Below are positions 1 through 9,558 of a stretch of DNA of 25,961 nucleotides, in pieces; position 1 is the stretch's first letter; every line of letters starts with the position of its first letter. Made by a program: the position numbers and the translations under genes. The notes below the pieces were generated by a model. It saw nothing but the letters and a program-made list of their open reading frames with translations, was not told the origin of the DNA and made no database searches. Source of the stretch: Poteriospumella lacustris (Eukaryota > Sar > Chrysophyceae > Chromulinales > Dinobryaceae). The stretch spans positions 230,667 through 256,627 of the forward strand of contig SMOI01000004.1 in the NCBI GenBank assembly GCA_008000375.1. The letters are read 5' to 3'.

Positions 1-41
1 GTCGTCGACAACATCACCGAACAAAGTGGTCGTCGATAGGA

Positions 42-1562
42 ATGTCAACAAAAAATGGGCTGCCATCATTCACTTTCGTCACAAGTGAATTAGCTTCTTT
101 GGCATCTTTTGAAGAAAAAACTTTTTCTTGCCCTTTGTTGAATTTAGCGCTGTGGGCGTTGTATCATTCTGTCATGAACCCTTTCGAGGAGTTTGCACCA
201 GTCATGAATTACTTCAGCATGGACAATTTAAAGGCTGCAGCGGTGACTATCGTCGCTCTGTGGATTGTTTTGGAAATCCTGTTTGCCTATGTTATCACCT
301 ATTATGTCGCGCCTCATCTTCAACGCCTCCGCAAGCCGGTTGCCACGGAGACGCCTCCCCTCCAATACTTCAAGAAAATTTTTGACACGGTGGATTCTCT
401 TCCAGGATACACCATCTCGGATTACATCCGTGGTTTCTTCCATAATGTACCGTTGGAAGAAGTACACAAGGAAAATTTGGCCTCATTCATTGCATGGGGC
501 ATATTTGGAAAGCATCTGCATGAGCTTGACAACAACGAACAGCAGCGCATGCAGGAATTGCTTGATTACACTGCGAACCGCTACGAAGTGCTGGCCAATC
601 TCAAGCCAGGCAAGAATCCTAACATCACGCATTGTGCTATTACGCTGGAGCCTGTTCGATATTTTCATCGTCCCCTCCTTCTTTATGTGGCCAGTGGATT
701 GGGTGAAATTTTCTTTCACAACACCTACTTACGAATGGTTGGATTTCAATTTTTGGAAACCGAGGGAATGACATATTGGATCAAGGAAGGATCCAGTCAA
801 CTGCCACCGATGCTGATTTATCATGGAATTAGTTCTGGTTGGTCCATGTATTCCTTGTTGATTCGGACGTTTCATCCCCATCGTACCGTCATTTTGGTAG
901 ACTTGGATGCAGTGAAGATCAAGTCCATGTACTTCCACATGCCATCTATGGAGAAATACAATGAGTCTATTTTGCGTGTTCTCCGACGTCACCGTATTGA
1001 AAAGGTTAGCATCGTCGGACATTCGTTTGGGTCAATCACCGCATCATGGCTCGTAACCAAGCATCCAGAAGTTGTGTCGCATGTGACGATGTTGGATCCT
1101 GTTTCCATCTTGTTGTGTCTGCCGGATGTGGTCGAGAATTTCATCTATCGTTCGTTGCGCAATTGCAAGTCTCCTGTGGAAGCCGTTATTTGGTTTTTTG
1201 CGGCACGTGAGCTCACCATTTCGTATGCCTTGCATCGCAATTTCATTTGGCATAACAATATCCTATGGCTGCAAGATTTGCCCGCCGACATCGGTGTCGT
1301 GGTTGGTGTGGCTACGAAGGATGAAATCACGAACCCACGATTGCAGCAAGCTTACATCGACAACTGTGTGGCATGGCGTGAACGTCAAGCGGCGATTGCC
1401 TCTGCCACCCCTCCTGCCAAGATTACGACCGTCGTTTGGCAGAATTATTCCCATGGTCAAATTTTGTTAACGCCCAGCGCTTTGAATACCTTCCGTGATG
1501 TTGTGCACGCGAACGAAAAGCACACCTTGCTCGTTGGTAGCACATCACCCATATCGGCATGA
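42..1562 (+). CDS. Membrane-anchored alpha/beta hydrolase
   Basis: The 506-residue product has one strongly hydrophobic helix at about residues 66-90, followed by a region with no recognised domain and then an alpha/beta hydrolase fold from about residue 240. Visible fold marks are an oxyanion-type HGISSGW stretch at 261-267, the nucleophile elbow GHSFG at 326-330 (Ser328), a likely acid at Asp427 and a likely catalytic histidine at His471 in SHGQ. This makes it a serine hydrolase or lipase-like enzyme held on a membrane with the catalytic part on one side; the substrate cannot be told from sequence. The ATG at 42 is the first in the window, but the frame stays open to base 1, so the true start, or an upstream exon, could lie outside. 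No intron is needed inside the frame. Confidence 0.8.
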   Translation: MSTKNGLPSFTFVTSELASLASFEEKTFSCPLLNLALWALYHSVMNPFEEFAPVMNYFSMDNLKAAAVTIVALWIVLEILFAYVITYYVAPHLQRLRKPVATETPPLQYFKKIFDTVDSLPGYTISDYIRGFFHNVPLEEVHKENLASFIAWGIFGKHLHELDNNEQQRMQELLDYTANRYEVLANLKPGKNPNITHCAITLEPVRYFHRPLLLYVASGLGEIFFHNTYLRMVGFQFLETEGMTYWIKEGSSQLPPMLIYHGISSGWSMYSLLIRTFHPHRTVILVDLDAVKIKSMYFHMPSMEKYNESILRVLRRHRIEKVSIVGHSFGSITASWLVTKHPEVVSHVTMLDPVSILLCLPDVVENFIYRSLRNCKSPVEAVIWFFAARELTISYALHRNFIWHNNILWLQDLPADIGVVVGVATKDEITNPRLQQAYIDNCVAWRERQAAIASATPPAKITTVVWQNYSHGQILLTPSALNTFRDVVHANEKHTLLVGSTSPISA

Positions 1563-1608
1563 CGAACAGACAGTTCCGCCGAATGACGGGGTATTTTCGT
1601 GTTTCCGA

Positions 1609-1628
1609 TGTGTGTGTGTGTGTGTGTG
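1609..1628. repeat. TG dinucleotide microsatellite
   Basis: Ten TG units in a row, about 46 bases after the hydrolase stop codon, so probably in its 3' UTR. Confidence 0.95.
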
Positions 1629-2071
1629 ATTAGATAGGTGATCGCTCGTTTTTTGTCTTGATTACTTTTGGTGCGTTGTATTTTTCATTTACTGTGGATG
1701 ACAGACACTTGTCTCCCGTTGTTACGTTGGATTGTCCGTCGCTGCTGGGTTGGAGCGGCGAAAGACACGGCATCTGTCGATAGCCAGCCGACCTGGCTTC
1801 AGTGTTTAGGTTCCCATTTCTTTGAAATAGTTGCTATGTTCTCTCTCAAAGTTTCCGTCTTTCCTCCCCTCGAAGTATAATTAACCCCTCTCCTCTCCCC
1901 ATCTCTCACCATTTCTTCAAAACTCCATCGACTCCACACAACAGTTCATTCCACACTGCCTTCGGATGGATCTACAGAAGTATTACGTTCGTTGTAGGAC
2001 AGCATCTCGTGTAGGAGAAAATCAATCACAGCACGCTGTGGAGCCGTCAGTTGGGAAGTGAAGAGGGGAAC

Positions 2072-2100
2072 ATGATGATGACGATGATGACGACGACGAC
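2072..2100. repeat. GAT/GAC trinucleotide run
   Basis: Imperfect ATG/ACG-type triplet run upstream of the ATG at 2254. It lies in the leader or promoter of the next gene and is not in a supported reading frame. Confidence 0.85.
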
Positions 2101-2253
2101 TCAACTTTGAATGACATGGCAAGGTCCGACATTCGACGTAGACGTGAAGACGTGAAGGAAGAGAATATGGTCGCACACCACATATGGTATGACGAGTACT
2201 GAACTACGTCTGTTAGTTTGAAGTGCTGCTGTCTTCTCCCCGCGTGTAAGACC

Positions 2254-5200
2254 ATGCAGAGTCTTGCGGAATGTGTGGAAGCTGTCTATGGGGTGGCATC
2301 TAATGTCACTTCGGACGATGACTCCATTGTGGTACTACAGCAACATGTACAAGCATTAGTTCGATCACTTGACACCATCACGGTGAATGATGATGTCGTT
2401 GATGAGGCATCTGCCGAGGTGGTCACTCAAGCGATTCGGGTCTTGTCTATGCTATTGCATGACGGTCGCGAAGAGCAGAGTAAAACCGATGTCTGCGCAT
2501 TGCTTTGGAAATCGTACGGCAAATTCCTCAAGAAGTTCACGGACTTTGTTGATGAAGACTCTGCTCATTACTTCATGGATGCGGTTATCGGGCATTCCAC
2601 GGATGGTATCCTGCATATCAGCTCGATCGCTGCCGACCCGAACGAAGACCTTGAATCATGCTACAAAGTCCTATCGTTCTTTGCACAACGACTGGCGCTT
2701 TCATTTCTTTGGATACCACGACAACATCTTCACGTTAAAGCTACCGAAGGCTTCCACGTTCTTATCGGCTTCTTGGGGTTGCAGGAAATTGGCGCTTCGA
2801 CGCAGCGCATTGCCAATACCTCCAATGCCACGAAGCAAACCGTGTTGAAAGCCCTTTTCAAAGCAGTGGAAGATGCAACTCAATGTACCTTAAATACAGA
2901 GGTATTAATGGAATATCACGATCATTCCATGAAATCGCTGAAGAGTCAATCCGAGCTACGAGTGGAGATGTTGCACGGATATCGAAGCTTCTTCATTGCT
3001 CTCTTTGAGACATGGGCTTCCAAATCTCCTTCCTCACAGGACGTTGCTTTTCCTCTTCCATCCAAGTTTCACGTATTACAGCTTCTCAGTCGTTTCTTTT
3101 GCACCGTAGCGGCTTTAGCTCCCACCACAACCAACCCGGAAACTGTCGTCGCCGGTGTCAACTCCATCGTGTCCACTTTAGCACACTTGATATTCACCTC
3201 TCCAACCGATGATAGCCATTACATTCTTGACTGGTTTATGTTGCAATCGATTTGTATTGGTCACGTATCGAATCTCGAAGAGGAAGAAGTCGCGGTGTGG
3301 TCCACATTGATTCGCAAGTGTCTCTTCGCGCTGTTGAAGCAAATCCCATCATTGCCCGTCGAGAACATCAAGAAATGGGCGCGATGGAAGATGCAATATG
3401 CGCACCGTGTCGTGGATTTCGTGATCCAATGCTTTGAAGAGCTGTATCAATCCCAACATTACGATTCTGACACGGACCCGTATCCCTCCACCGATCGACT
3501 GGTCACTTTCCTGGTCGAGTTGCTCCTCCTACAACAATCACACCTTTCCGATGTGATCTTAAAGCGTATTTCCGAGAGCTTCATTTGGTTCGTTCTGTCC
3601 TCATCCAAAGACATGTCCAAAAGCGGTCTCTTCAAACATCGTCCGTTGCCGATGGCTCTGTTAGAACGTATTCTGACTCGTTTGCCAGTGAAGCAGTTGT
3701 TGAGTCCATCGTATTCCATTGGTGGTGTATCGCCCACGGTACAATCGCTATTACAACAAGCCGCATCGTGGCTACAGAATGCATATACCCCTACCAATGC
3801 AACGACCGGTGGCACTGCCGGGAACGTCACGTTGCCAGCTGTGGAGGCCCTCTGCTACGCCTTGATACACGCGGCGTTGGACATGAAAGATGCGCCGCCG
3901 GTGACGTTCTTCGCCTCTGACCAGCAGCTGCGATCGTTTAGTACCCGCGTCATGCAGTACATTCGAACGTTGACGGCGCAAATGCAGCTCTATGCGAAGC
4001 AATTGCAACAACAGCGGGCGGGGACGTCCCGAAACGGCGTCGTCACGGTCATGCAGCGGATAGCCGACAAGACCCGTGATTGGATTCGGCACATTGCTGT
4101 GTTGATTGCCCTGTTTGGACAACACCCGAAGCTGCCAAAGGGCGTACAACACTTGTTGGCGGAGTCATTGACGAGGATTGTCCTGTTTTGGAAGGAGCTG
4201 GTGGATGCACAGCGATGGATACAGTCCGTGGGCGGTGCTGGTGGGGGCATGGGTCTGTCTCTGACGAGGACGCGACAGTTGCTGACCGAGGTGAATGGGT
4301 GTCTCTTGGCGTATTTGCGACTGTTGGCGTTGCAGCCCGTCGCGACGATGAGTGATAACACTGCGAAGGTACGTAGGGGAAGGTATACATGCTGTGTGTC
4401 ACTCTGCTCTTGCTAACTCTGCTCGTGCTTTTCTTTTTGAAGGAACTGAAATATGCGCTACAAGAGCTCGCTACGGCCATGAAGCACAGCGAAGGCTCGT
4501 TAAGCCTTGTGTACAGTCGGTTAGGTGGTGATCTGATGGAGATGGCGAAGTTGTCCACGGGTTCCTGGATCGCGTATTTCTTCAACGGTCCCGATGGTGA
4601 CACCTGGCGGCATTTGTTTCAATTGTCGGTGCAATACGAAGTGGCATACGAAGGACACGAAGCATTGCGGTGTTTTTTGGAAGAAGTGGACACCTTTCCG
4701 TCGACGTCGACGTCGACGTCGACGTCTGTATCTTCGGTAGCGGCAACTATGGCATGGCCGGTGTTTCCCAGCGATGTCCCTGCACCAGTGAGCTCCGTGT
4801 ATGACACCTGTTATGCACGTTGGTCGTCTTGGTTGTCGTTGGCGTATCCTCAGATCGCGACGGCGGCGGTGACACGGTCCACGTCTACCACATCCGAGCC
4901 ACTGACCGATGCACAGCAGCCTGTGGATACTGGATGTCCGTATACGCGTATGGTGATGCAGCAGTTGTGGGAGTATTGGCATCAGACTCGTCGTGAACAA
5001 TCTGCAACCGTCCTTCACAGCCATGTTGCAGCCCCCATATCACCGCAGTCATCTTCCGTACGGCCCAGCAATGGCCTCGCGACCGATGCTGTTGGCAGCA
5101 AGCGACCCGTCGTGCAGTTGCAGGACCCGCCTCGCTCTGTGGCCTTCACGAAGAATGGTGGTGCACAACAGCAGTCGGACACAACCGAAGAGCCACAACT

Positions 5201-5810
5201 CAAGAAACATCGCCCCATCGCGGATAACGACGATGTCGACTACGTCAAGCCGCCACCATCATCAGCGCGAGACAGCCCGCGCTCTAACTTCGCACGGACC
5301 ACGACGTCGTCCATGGGCACCGTTGATGCGGAATCCGAGACGATGACGACGTTTGCTGATGGTGAACCACCGCAGCCGTTGTCACCAGCGGTGTATGACA
5401 AGAGCAGTACGCATGAAGACGATCCTTGGGAAACGATTGGCGATGAGCCGGAGCCGGACCACCGCCCCATGGATGAAGACCCACCAGTGGATCCGTGGTC
5501 ACAATCCGAGAGTCATGAACGGCGGGTTGATAGTATCAAAGAGGCGTCAGCCTCCATCGATATCTCTCAACACCGCCTCAGGTCACCAGGATCACCAGTT
5601 CGCCCCACCGGTGCATCACAGGAGCCGCAACTGCCTCTCCCCGGTTCTCCCCTGCATTCGACACAACTCCCGTTGCCTGTACCACCGTCATCGTCTCAAC
5701 CCAGCACCCATATCCAAGTCGCGGCTTCCTTGGTCTCCCATATGATGGTGGATGACTTCTACGGAAGTGACGAAGACGCCACCGATGGGCGCGATGTCCC
5801 CACCGACTGA
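2254..5810 (+). CDS. Large helical HEAT-like protein with disordered tail, function unknown
   Basis: Two exons, 2254-4368 and 4443-5810, join in phase 0 across a 74-nt intron to give about 1160 residues. I take the ATG at 2254 because the frame 5' of it has only non-ATG start options. Residues 1 to about 790 are almost wholly amphipathic helix with many Leu/Phe pairs, as in HEAT or ARM-type solenoids. From about residue 790 the protein turns Ser/Pro/Thr/Asp-rich and looks disordered, beginning with a Ser-Thr run encoded by a GTCGAC repeat and ending in an acidic tail (YGSDEDATDG). I do not recognise the family. A segment encoded just before the tail (near 4600-4690) faintly recalls the C-terminal part of FIRRM/C1orf112-type recombination regulators, but this is a guess from memory and should not be used as a name. 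Confidence 0.8.
4369..4442 (+). other. Spliceosomal intron
   Basis: Donor GTACGT follows codon AAG in phase 0; acceptor is a T-rich tract ending TTTTTGAAG, and a CTAAC branch-point-like motif lies about 28 nt before the acceptor. Reading through gives an early stop; removing 74 nt joins two long open frames. Confidence 0.85.
4701..4726. repeat. GTCGAC hexanucleotide repeat inside coding sequence
   Basis: Four GTCGAC units plus two bases. In the gene frame it encodes alternating Ser-Thr at the junction between the helical part and the disordered tail. Confidence 0.95.
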
Positions 5811-6058
5811 CGCAGTTGTGTATACGTGTGAGCAATGCCTCTCCTGCCACTCACTACTCCCGCTAAAGGAAGCTCTGAAGTGTAAGCAGCTCCTGTATAC
5901 GGTTCTTGTAAATATTCGTCTTCAATTGTAATCTGTCGTTCTACCCGTCGTCGTTCTATTTGAAATTTCTCGTTCTATATCATGTTCTGTGTAAACGCTC
6001 GTTATGACTGCAGGTGTCATGTGAGAATCAGCCATGCCAAGCGGTACGGGGGTCCAAC
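5811..6058. other. 3' flank of the helical-protein gene
   Basis: Non-coding by my reading. It is AT-richer than the flanks, with TGTAAAT-type motifs near 5906 that could serve in 3' end formation. No RNA gene was recognised. Confidence 0.5.
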
Positions 6059-6325
6059 TATTACTGCCCATTTTCATTTATGTCAGGGTGGTGGTCACAG
6101 ATACCCAGCATGATTTCCTTGCTCAACACGCTGCAATATCTGTGTGCGGAAGACAAGTGCATAAGTCGGAGGCGGGATGCTATTTGGCGACACTGCAAGC
6201 CTCCGTGACGCACATATCGGAAGCAGATCTACAGTACGTTGCGAGCAGCCATTCAACGCTCAGCTATCTCAAGAACCAGCACACTCGGTTACGCGAAGAA
6301 AAGATGCATCATCGTTCTCCCTTTA
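6059..6325 (+). pseudogene. Inverted, decayed partial copy of the VPS9-coding 3' end
   Basis: This stretch matches, in opposite orientation, the last part of the PDZ-PX-VPS9 gene (about 6660-6925 on the minus strand). The match opens at LLPIFIY and runs past the equivalent of the parent stop. It includes a perfect run of about 54 bases (6103-6156) and another of about 36 bases around 6180-6215. A +1 change near 6085-6100 and a +2 insertion near 6160 put the middle out of frame and then restore it, so the start and end (EAGCYLATLQASVTHI) still read like the parent while the centre does not. The parent stop is not kept in place. It lacks PDZ, PX and most of VPS9, so it is a non-functional fragment. 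Confidence 0.85.
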
Positions 6326-6686
6326 GGTCCGTTCGACCAGTGACACATTCGTTTTTTGTCTCGTGTTTCTCTCGTAGTTGTGGTATTACTATCCCTTGAA
6401 TGCAATTATTGCACCACCACCACCATTATCATTTCTGCTGCCATTTTCACGAAGGAAGACAACAATAACGGTCTTGTGCCGAGAAGCAAAGGTAGTTAAG
6501 TTGCGAACAGAATGAATAGAGCAGGAAAAGATTGGTTGTAGGAAGGGGAAATGCTACCAGTGCTGGCAACTCTACAGGAAATAGCTAAGCAACTACGAGG
6601 AAACAAACCGACAAACAGACAAATAACTAATTTGCTGTACCGATGGAGTACAGCGATCAAAAGGGTGTAGGAGACGAGGGAGCATC
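6326..6686. other. Spacer and 3' UTR of the VPS9 gene
   Basis: About 360 bases between the decayed copy and the VPS9 stop codon. The first bases are pyrimidine-rich. The last 30 or so bases before 6687 still pair loosely with the end of the copy, which places the duplication boundary slightly beyond the parent stop codon. No gene was found. Confidence 0.55.
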
Positions 6687-9256
6687 TTATTCTTCGTCGA
6701 ACCGATCTTGAGGGCCATGCGATAGCTGAGCGTTGAATGGCCGTTCGCGACGTAAATCTGCCTCCAAAATGTGCGTCACGGAGGCTTGCAGTGTCGCCAA
6801 ATAGTATCCCGCCTCCGACATGCGCTTGTCTTCCGCACACAGATATTGCAGCGTGTTGAGCAAGGAAATCATGCTGGGCAACTGCGCCTGAACCATGATA
6901 TAAATGAAAATGGGCAGTAAATCGTCGGCACTGAGCGGTTGCGATACGTCAGGATGCTCGGCACGATACAACTGGAAAATCCCACGTGACATCTCCAACA
7001 GCGCATTGATTTTGTCACAGGGCAATGTCTTCTGTGTGATGGCTTTGAACGCAGCGATCGACGCTTGCCAACTGCTGGGAGAGATGTGGTCCACGTAAAT
7101 ATCGAAATACGATTGTGGTTGATGACAGAGTTTGCAGGTTCGTTCGTAGAACTGTCGATCGGCGGCTTCATAGACTTGTTGCATGATGAAATCGATACGT
7201 CCAATCGTTGCCAAATAAATTTCTGTTTCCACTTGTCGACGAACCGCATCACGAATGACACAACGAAACTCGTCAGAGGATAAATTAATCAGTTCATCGA
7301 TAGTTTCACTCTCGTGACTGTGAGGATTCACCAAGGACAACCCACTGCCATCGTCACTGGCAGTACTGTGTGCACGTTTGGAGGAACGATGCTGTGCGGC
7401 GCGACTTTGGCTGTGACTGGACGTGGTGGCCGTCATTTGATCGATGAGCTCCGATACTTTGTTGGGGATCGTATGGGCACCACTCTCTTGGATAACACTC
7501 GTGATGATGTCGACGCAGTCGTCAAACAGTGCCTCGAACAAAAAGTTCTGTAGACGATCCAAGAACTCCTTCTGCTCTTCGGCGACTTTACACGCTTCTT
7601 CTTCAGACCATCGTCGATGGATATCATCAATAGGATTGCCCATGTAATTCTCAATGAATCCTTGCAAGGCTCGATCCATAAATGTCATGTGCAGTACGTT
7701 GTGCATGAACACTTCCACGGTCTTGACCAGATGCGTAGCAGGATCAGATTCGCGCAGGATGATCATGTCGAGATTCTCTTCCACGTTCAGAAACCTCTGC
7801 AGTACCAATTGTAGCTTGATCGTACTGGGATGATGAGAGTTCAGTGTGATAATTCCAGCGATACGACGTAAGAACCGTTGAAGCACATTCAGACGCTCTT
7901 GAATGAGCACGCTCTTGTCGGTTACGGCGGCTAAATGCTTCTGAGGGAAATCGACATTTTGAAGCTTCTTTCGAATCCCGATAATCGTCTATGTTACCAT
8001 TGACAAACAGCCATAGGGCATCAGCATCGATTCGCTCAATAGTCATACAAGAGCAAGACAACACAACCACTTACCTCGCGAAAAACTTCAAATTCGCGGT
8101 ATCGCCGTCGAATGATCCACTCGACGCCACTGCGAACGTCAAGAACCCAAATAACGTACACAATATAATCACCTTTTCCTTGTTCTGCACGTAGTAGCCG
8201 CACTGACAAAGCTGGTCGCAGATTGTGCGTCTCGATATCCGAATATTTCTGCATGTACCGTTGGTCGTCGGCCATTTCTTGTCGAACAATTTCTGCCAGG
8301 ACAGCACTATCCAGACTGTGTCTCCGATTCGACATCTTCGTTTGTGACGTTTTGCTTAAACGAACAGAACCGGTTACGGCCTCTCTCGATGATGCTGGAC
8401 TTGACGGTGACTCTTCGGATGGCGCATCCAAATGCCATATGTTTATCTTCTCTGCCAATGACGAGGCACTCCATTCCACATCACGATACTTGAGATATCG
8501 TATGGTACTCTCCAGAATGGGAGTTTGCTCAACTGTTATAACTGAGTTTTCGAGAAATATCTTCATACGTGAAGGATACTCGGTTATTCCAGTCAGCTTG
8601 CTAGGCGCTGTTGTATCAGCCGCACTGCTTGGCGCTTGATAAATAGCATTGTGCCACACTGAGGATCGCTTATATCGATCGAACTGAATGGTCACAAAAT
8701 GTCCAGAGAGTGTTAGCAAGTCCATAACGTCTTTCAACTCTGCCCAAGGCCCGAATCGTTCTCCATTGATTCCCGCCAAAATATCGCCCACACAGACACC
8801 AGCCGTTTCTGCCAGTAGCATTTGTCCACCAGCTGATCGATGTACCACAATGATTTGAATAAGAGAATTCATTTCCTGAATCGTGATACCCAGTTTGTTG
8901 TGCTTCCGGTTGAACGTAATCGTGAAGCTTATCTTTTCTTCACTTTCCGTGCGTTCAAGGACTCTGTATTGGGGAACACTTAGAAACCGCTTCGGAAGCA
9001 TCATCGCTGTTCCGCGCGAGCTTGTCTTTACTTCAGCACTCATGGCCCTTGCAATAGGACGCCTTTCGATAACTGGATTTTGGGGCTTCGTCATGATTTC
9101 ATTTTGGACATTTCTAATGATTTTCGCTTCACCTTCGATTTTTTCCGGGGAGGGAGAGTTCGAGACCAGCATGGGAAGTAGCGATTTGTATGGAAAAGAT
9201 GAAGAAATAAAAATGATTGGGAGGCTACGATAGCCGTAAAGTATCACTTCCGACAT
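6687..9256 (-). CDS. PDZ-PX-VPS9 domain protein, putative Rab5-family exchange factor
   Basis: Exons 9256-8075 and 7988-6687 (minus strand) join in phase 0 over an 86-nt intron to give about 827 residues. Domains in order: a PDZ domain at about 109-194 (carboxylate loop KLGITI, core VGDILAGINGE); a PX domain at about 348-470, with the RRYREFE motif immediately before the splice and KKLQNVDFP just after it; and a C-terminal VPS9 domain at about 690-805 with the signature ADDLLPIFIY (Asp748/749) and the EAGYYLATL segment. PX domains bind phosphoinositides, often PI3P on endosomes, and VPS9 domains catalyse GDP/GTP exchange on Rab5-type GTPases, so an endosomal trafficking role is likely; the PDZ suggests a scaffold partner. 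The N-terminus is uncertain: ATG at 9256 or 9172, or an upstream exon (see findings). Confidence 0.85.
7989..8074 (-). other. Spliceosomal intron inside the PX domain
   Basis: On the minus strand the donor GTAAGT follows GAG and the acceptor is AACATAG before ACG. Splicing turns two frames into one continuous PX domain (REFEVFRE then TIIGIRKKL), which is strong support. Confidence 0.9.
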
Positions 9257-9558
9257 CAAACCAAAATTTCCTCTCGTCTGCTCGTCTGAAAAGAATGCCC
9301 GCACTTGAGGTAAGTGAATGTACTAAATATCTCCATTTGTTCAATTATACAACTGATAGTTTGATCCTCTATTTGTACTTCCCAGCCAAGTCTCTTCTTG
9401 GTTGTCTCGTTGTCTCTCGCGTCTCCAAAGCGGTGCTCTCTGCTGCCATTTGATTGATTACCTGCATTTTCCTCTTCCAAACTTTTTGGCTGCAACGGGA
9501 ACATACCATTTGCAAAATTCATAAGCCTTCGCCCCTCAGTTTTCAAGTGTGAAAGAAT
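9257..9558. promoter_or_regulatory. Divergent promoter region of VPS9 and transporter genes
   Basis: The two genes diverge here and must share about 300 bases or less of upstream DNA. It contains a perfect plus-strand donor (GAG|GTAAGT at 9309/9310) preceded by a short ATG frame at 9295, and minus-strand splice-like signals, so one or both genes may have a small leader exon here. I see no clear TATA box. Confidence 0.45.

Larger units (their letters stand above)
1563..2253. other. Intergenic region between hydrolase and helical protein
   Basis: About 690 bases with no convincing gene. It should hold the 3' UTR of the hydrolase and the promoter and leader of the next gene. It contains a TG dinucleotide run near the hydrolase stop, a pyrimidine-rich stretch around 1855-1945 and a GAT/GAC trinucleotide run at 2072-2100. 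Short frames here (for example 1668-1880 on + and 1946-2176 on -) show no recognisable domain. Confidence 0.6.

Noticed and set aside
1668-1880. 70-codon plus frame after the hydrolase gene
   Set aside because: Its composition and lack of domain fit 3' flanking DNA; no splice signals link it to either neighbour.
2022-2255. Minus-strand frame with a serine run upstream of the helical-protein gene
   Set aside because: The serine run is the translated GAC/GAT repeat; the rest has no features and it overlaps the promoter of a clear gene.
6034-6399. 121-codon plus frame covering the decayed VPS9 copy
   Set aside because: It preserves parent-like residues only at both ends because two indels cancel; called as a pseudogene fragment rather than a gene.
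6496-6840. 114-codon minus frame overlapping the VPS9 end
   Set aside because: It is the VPS9 exon read in another frame and then 3' UTR.
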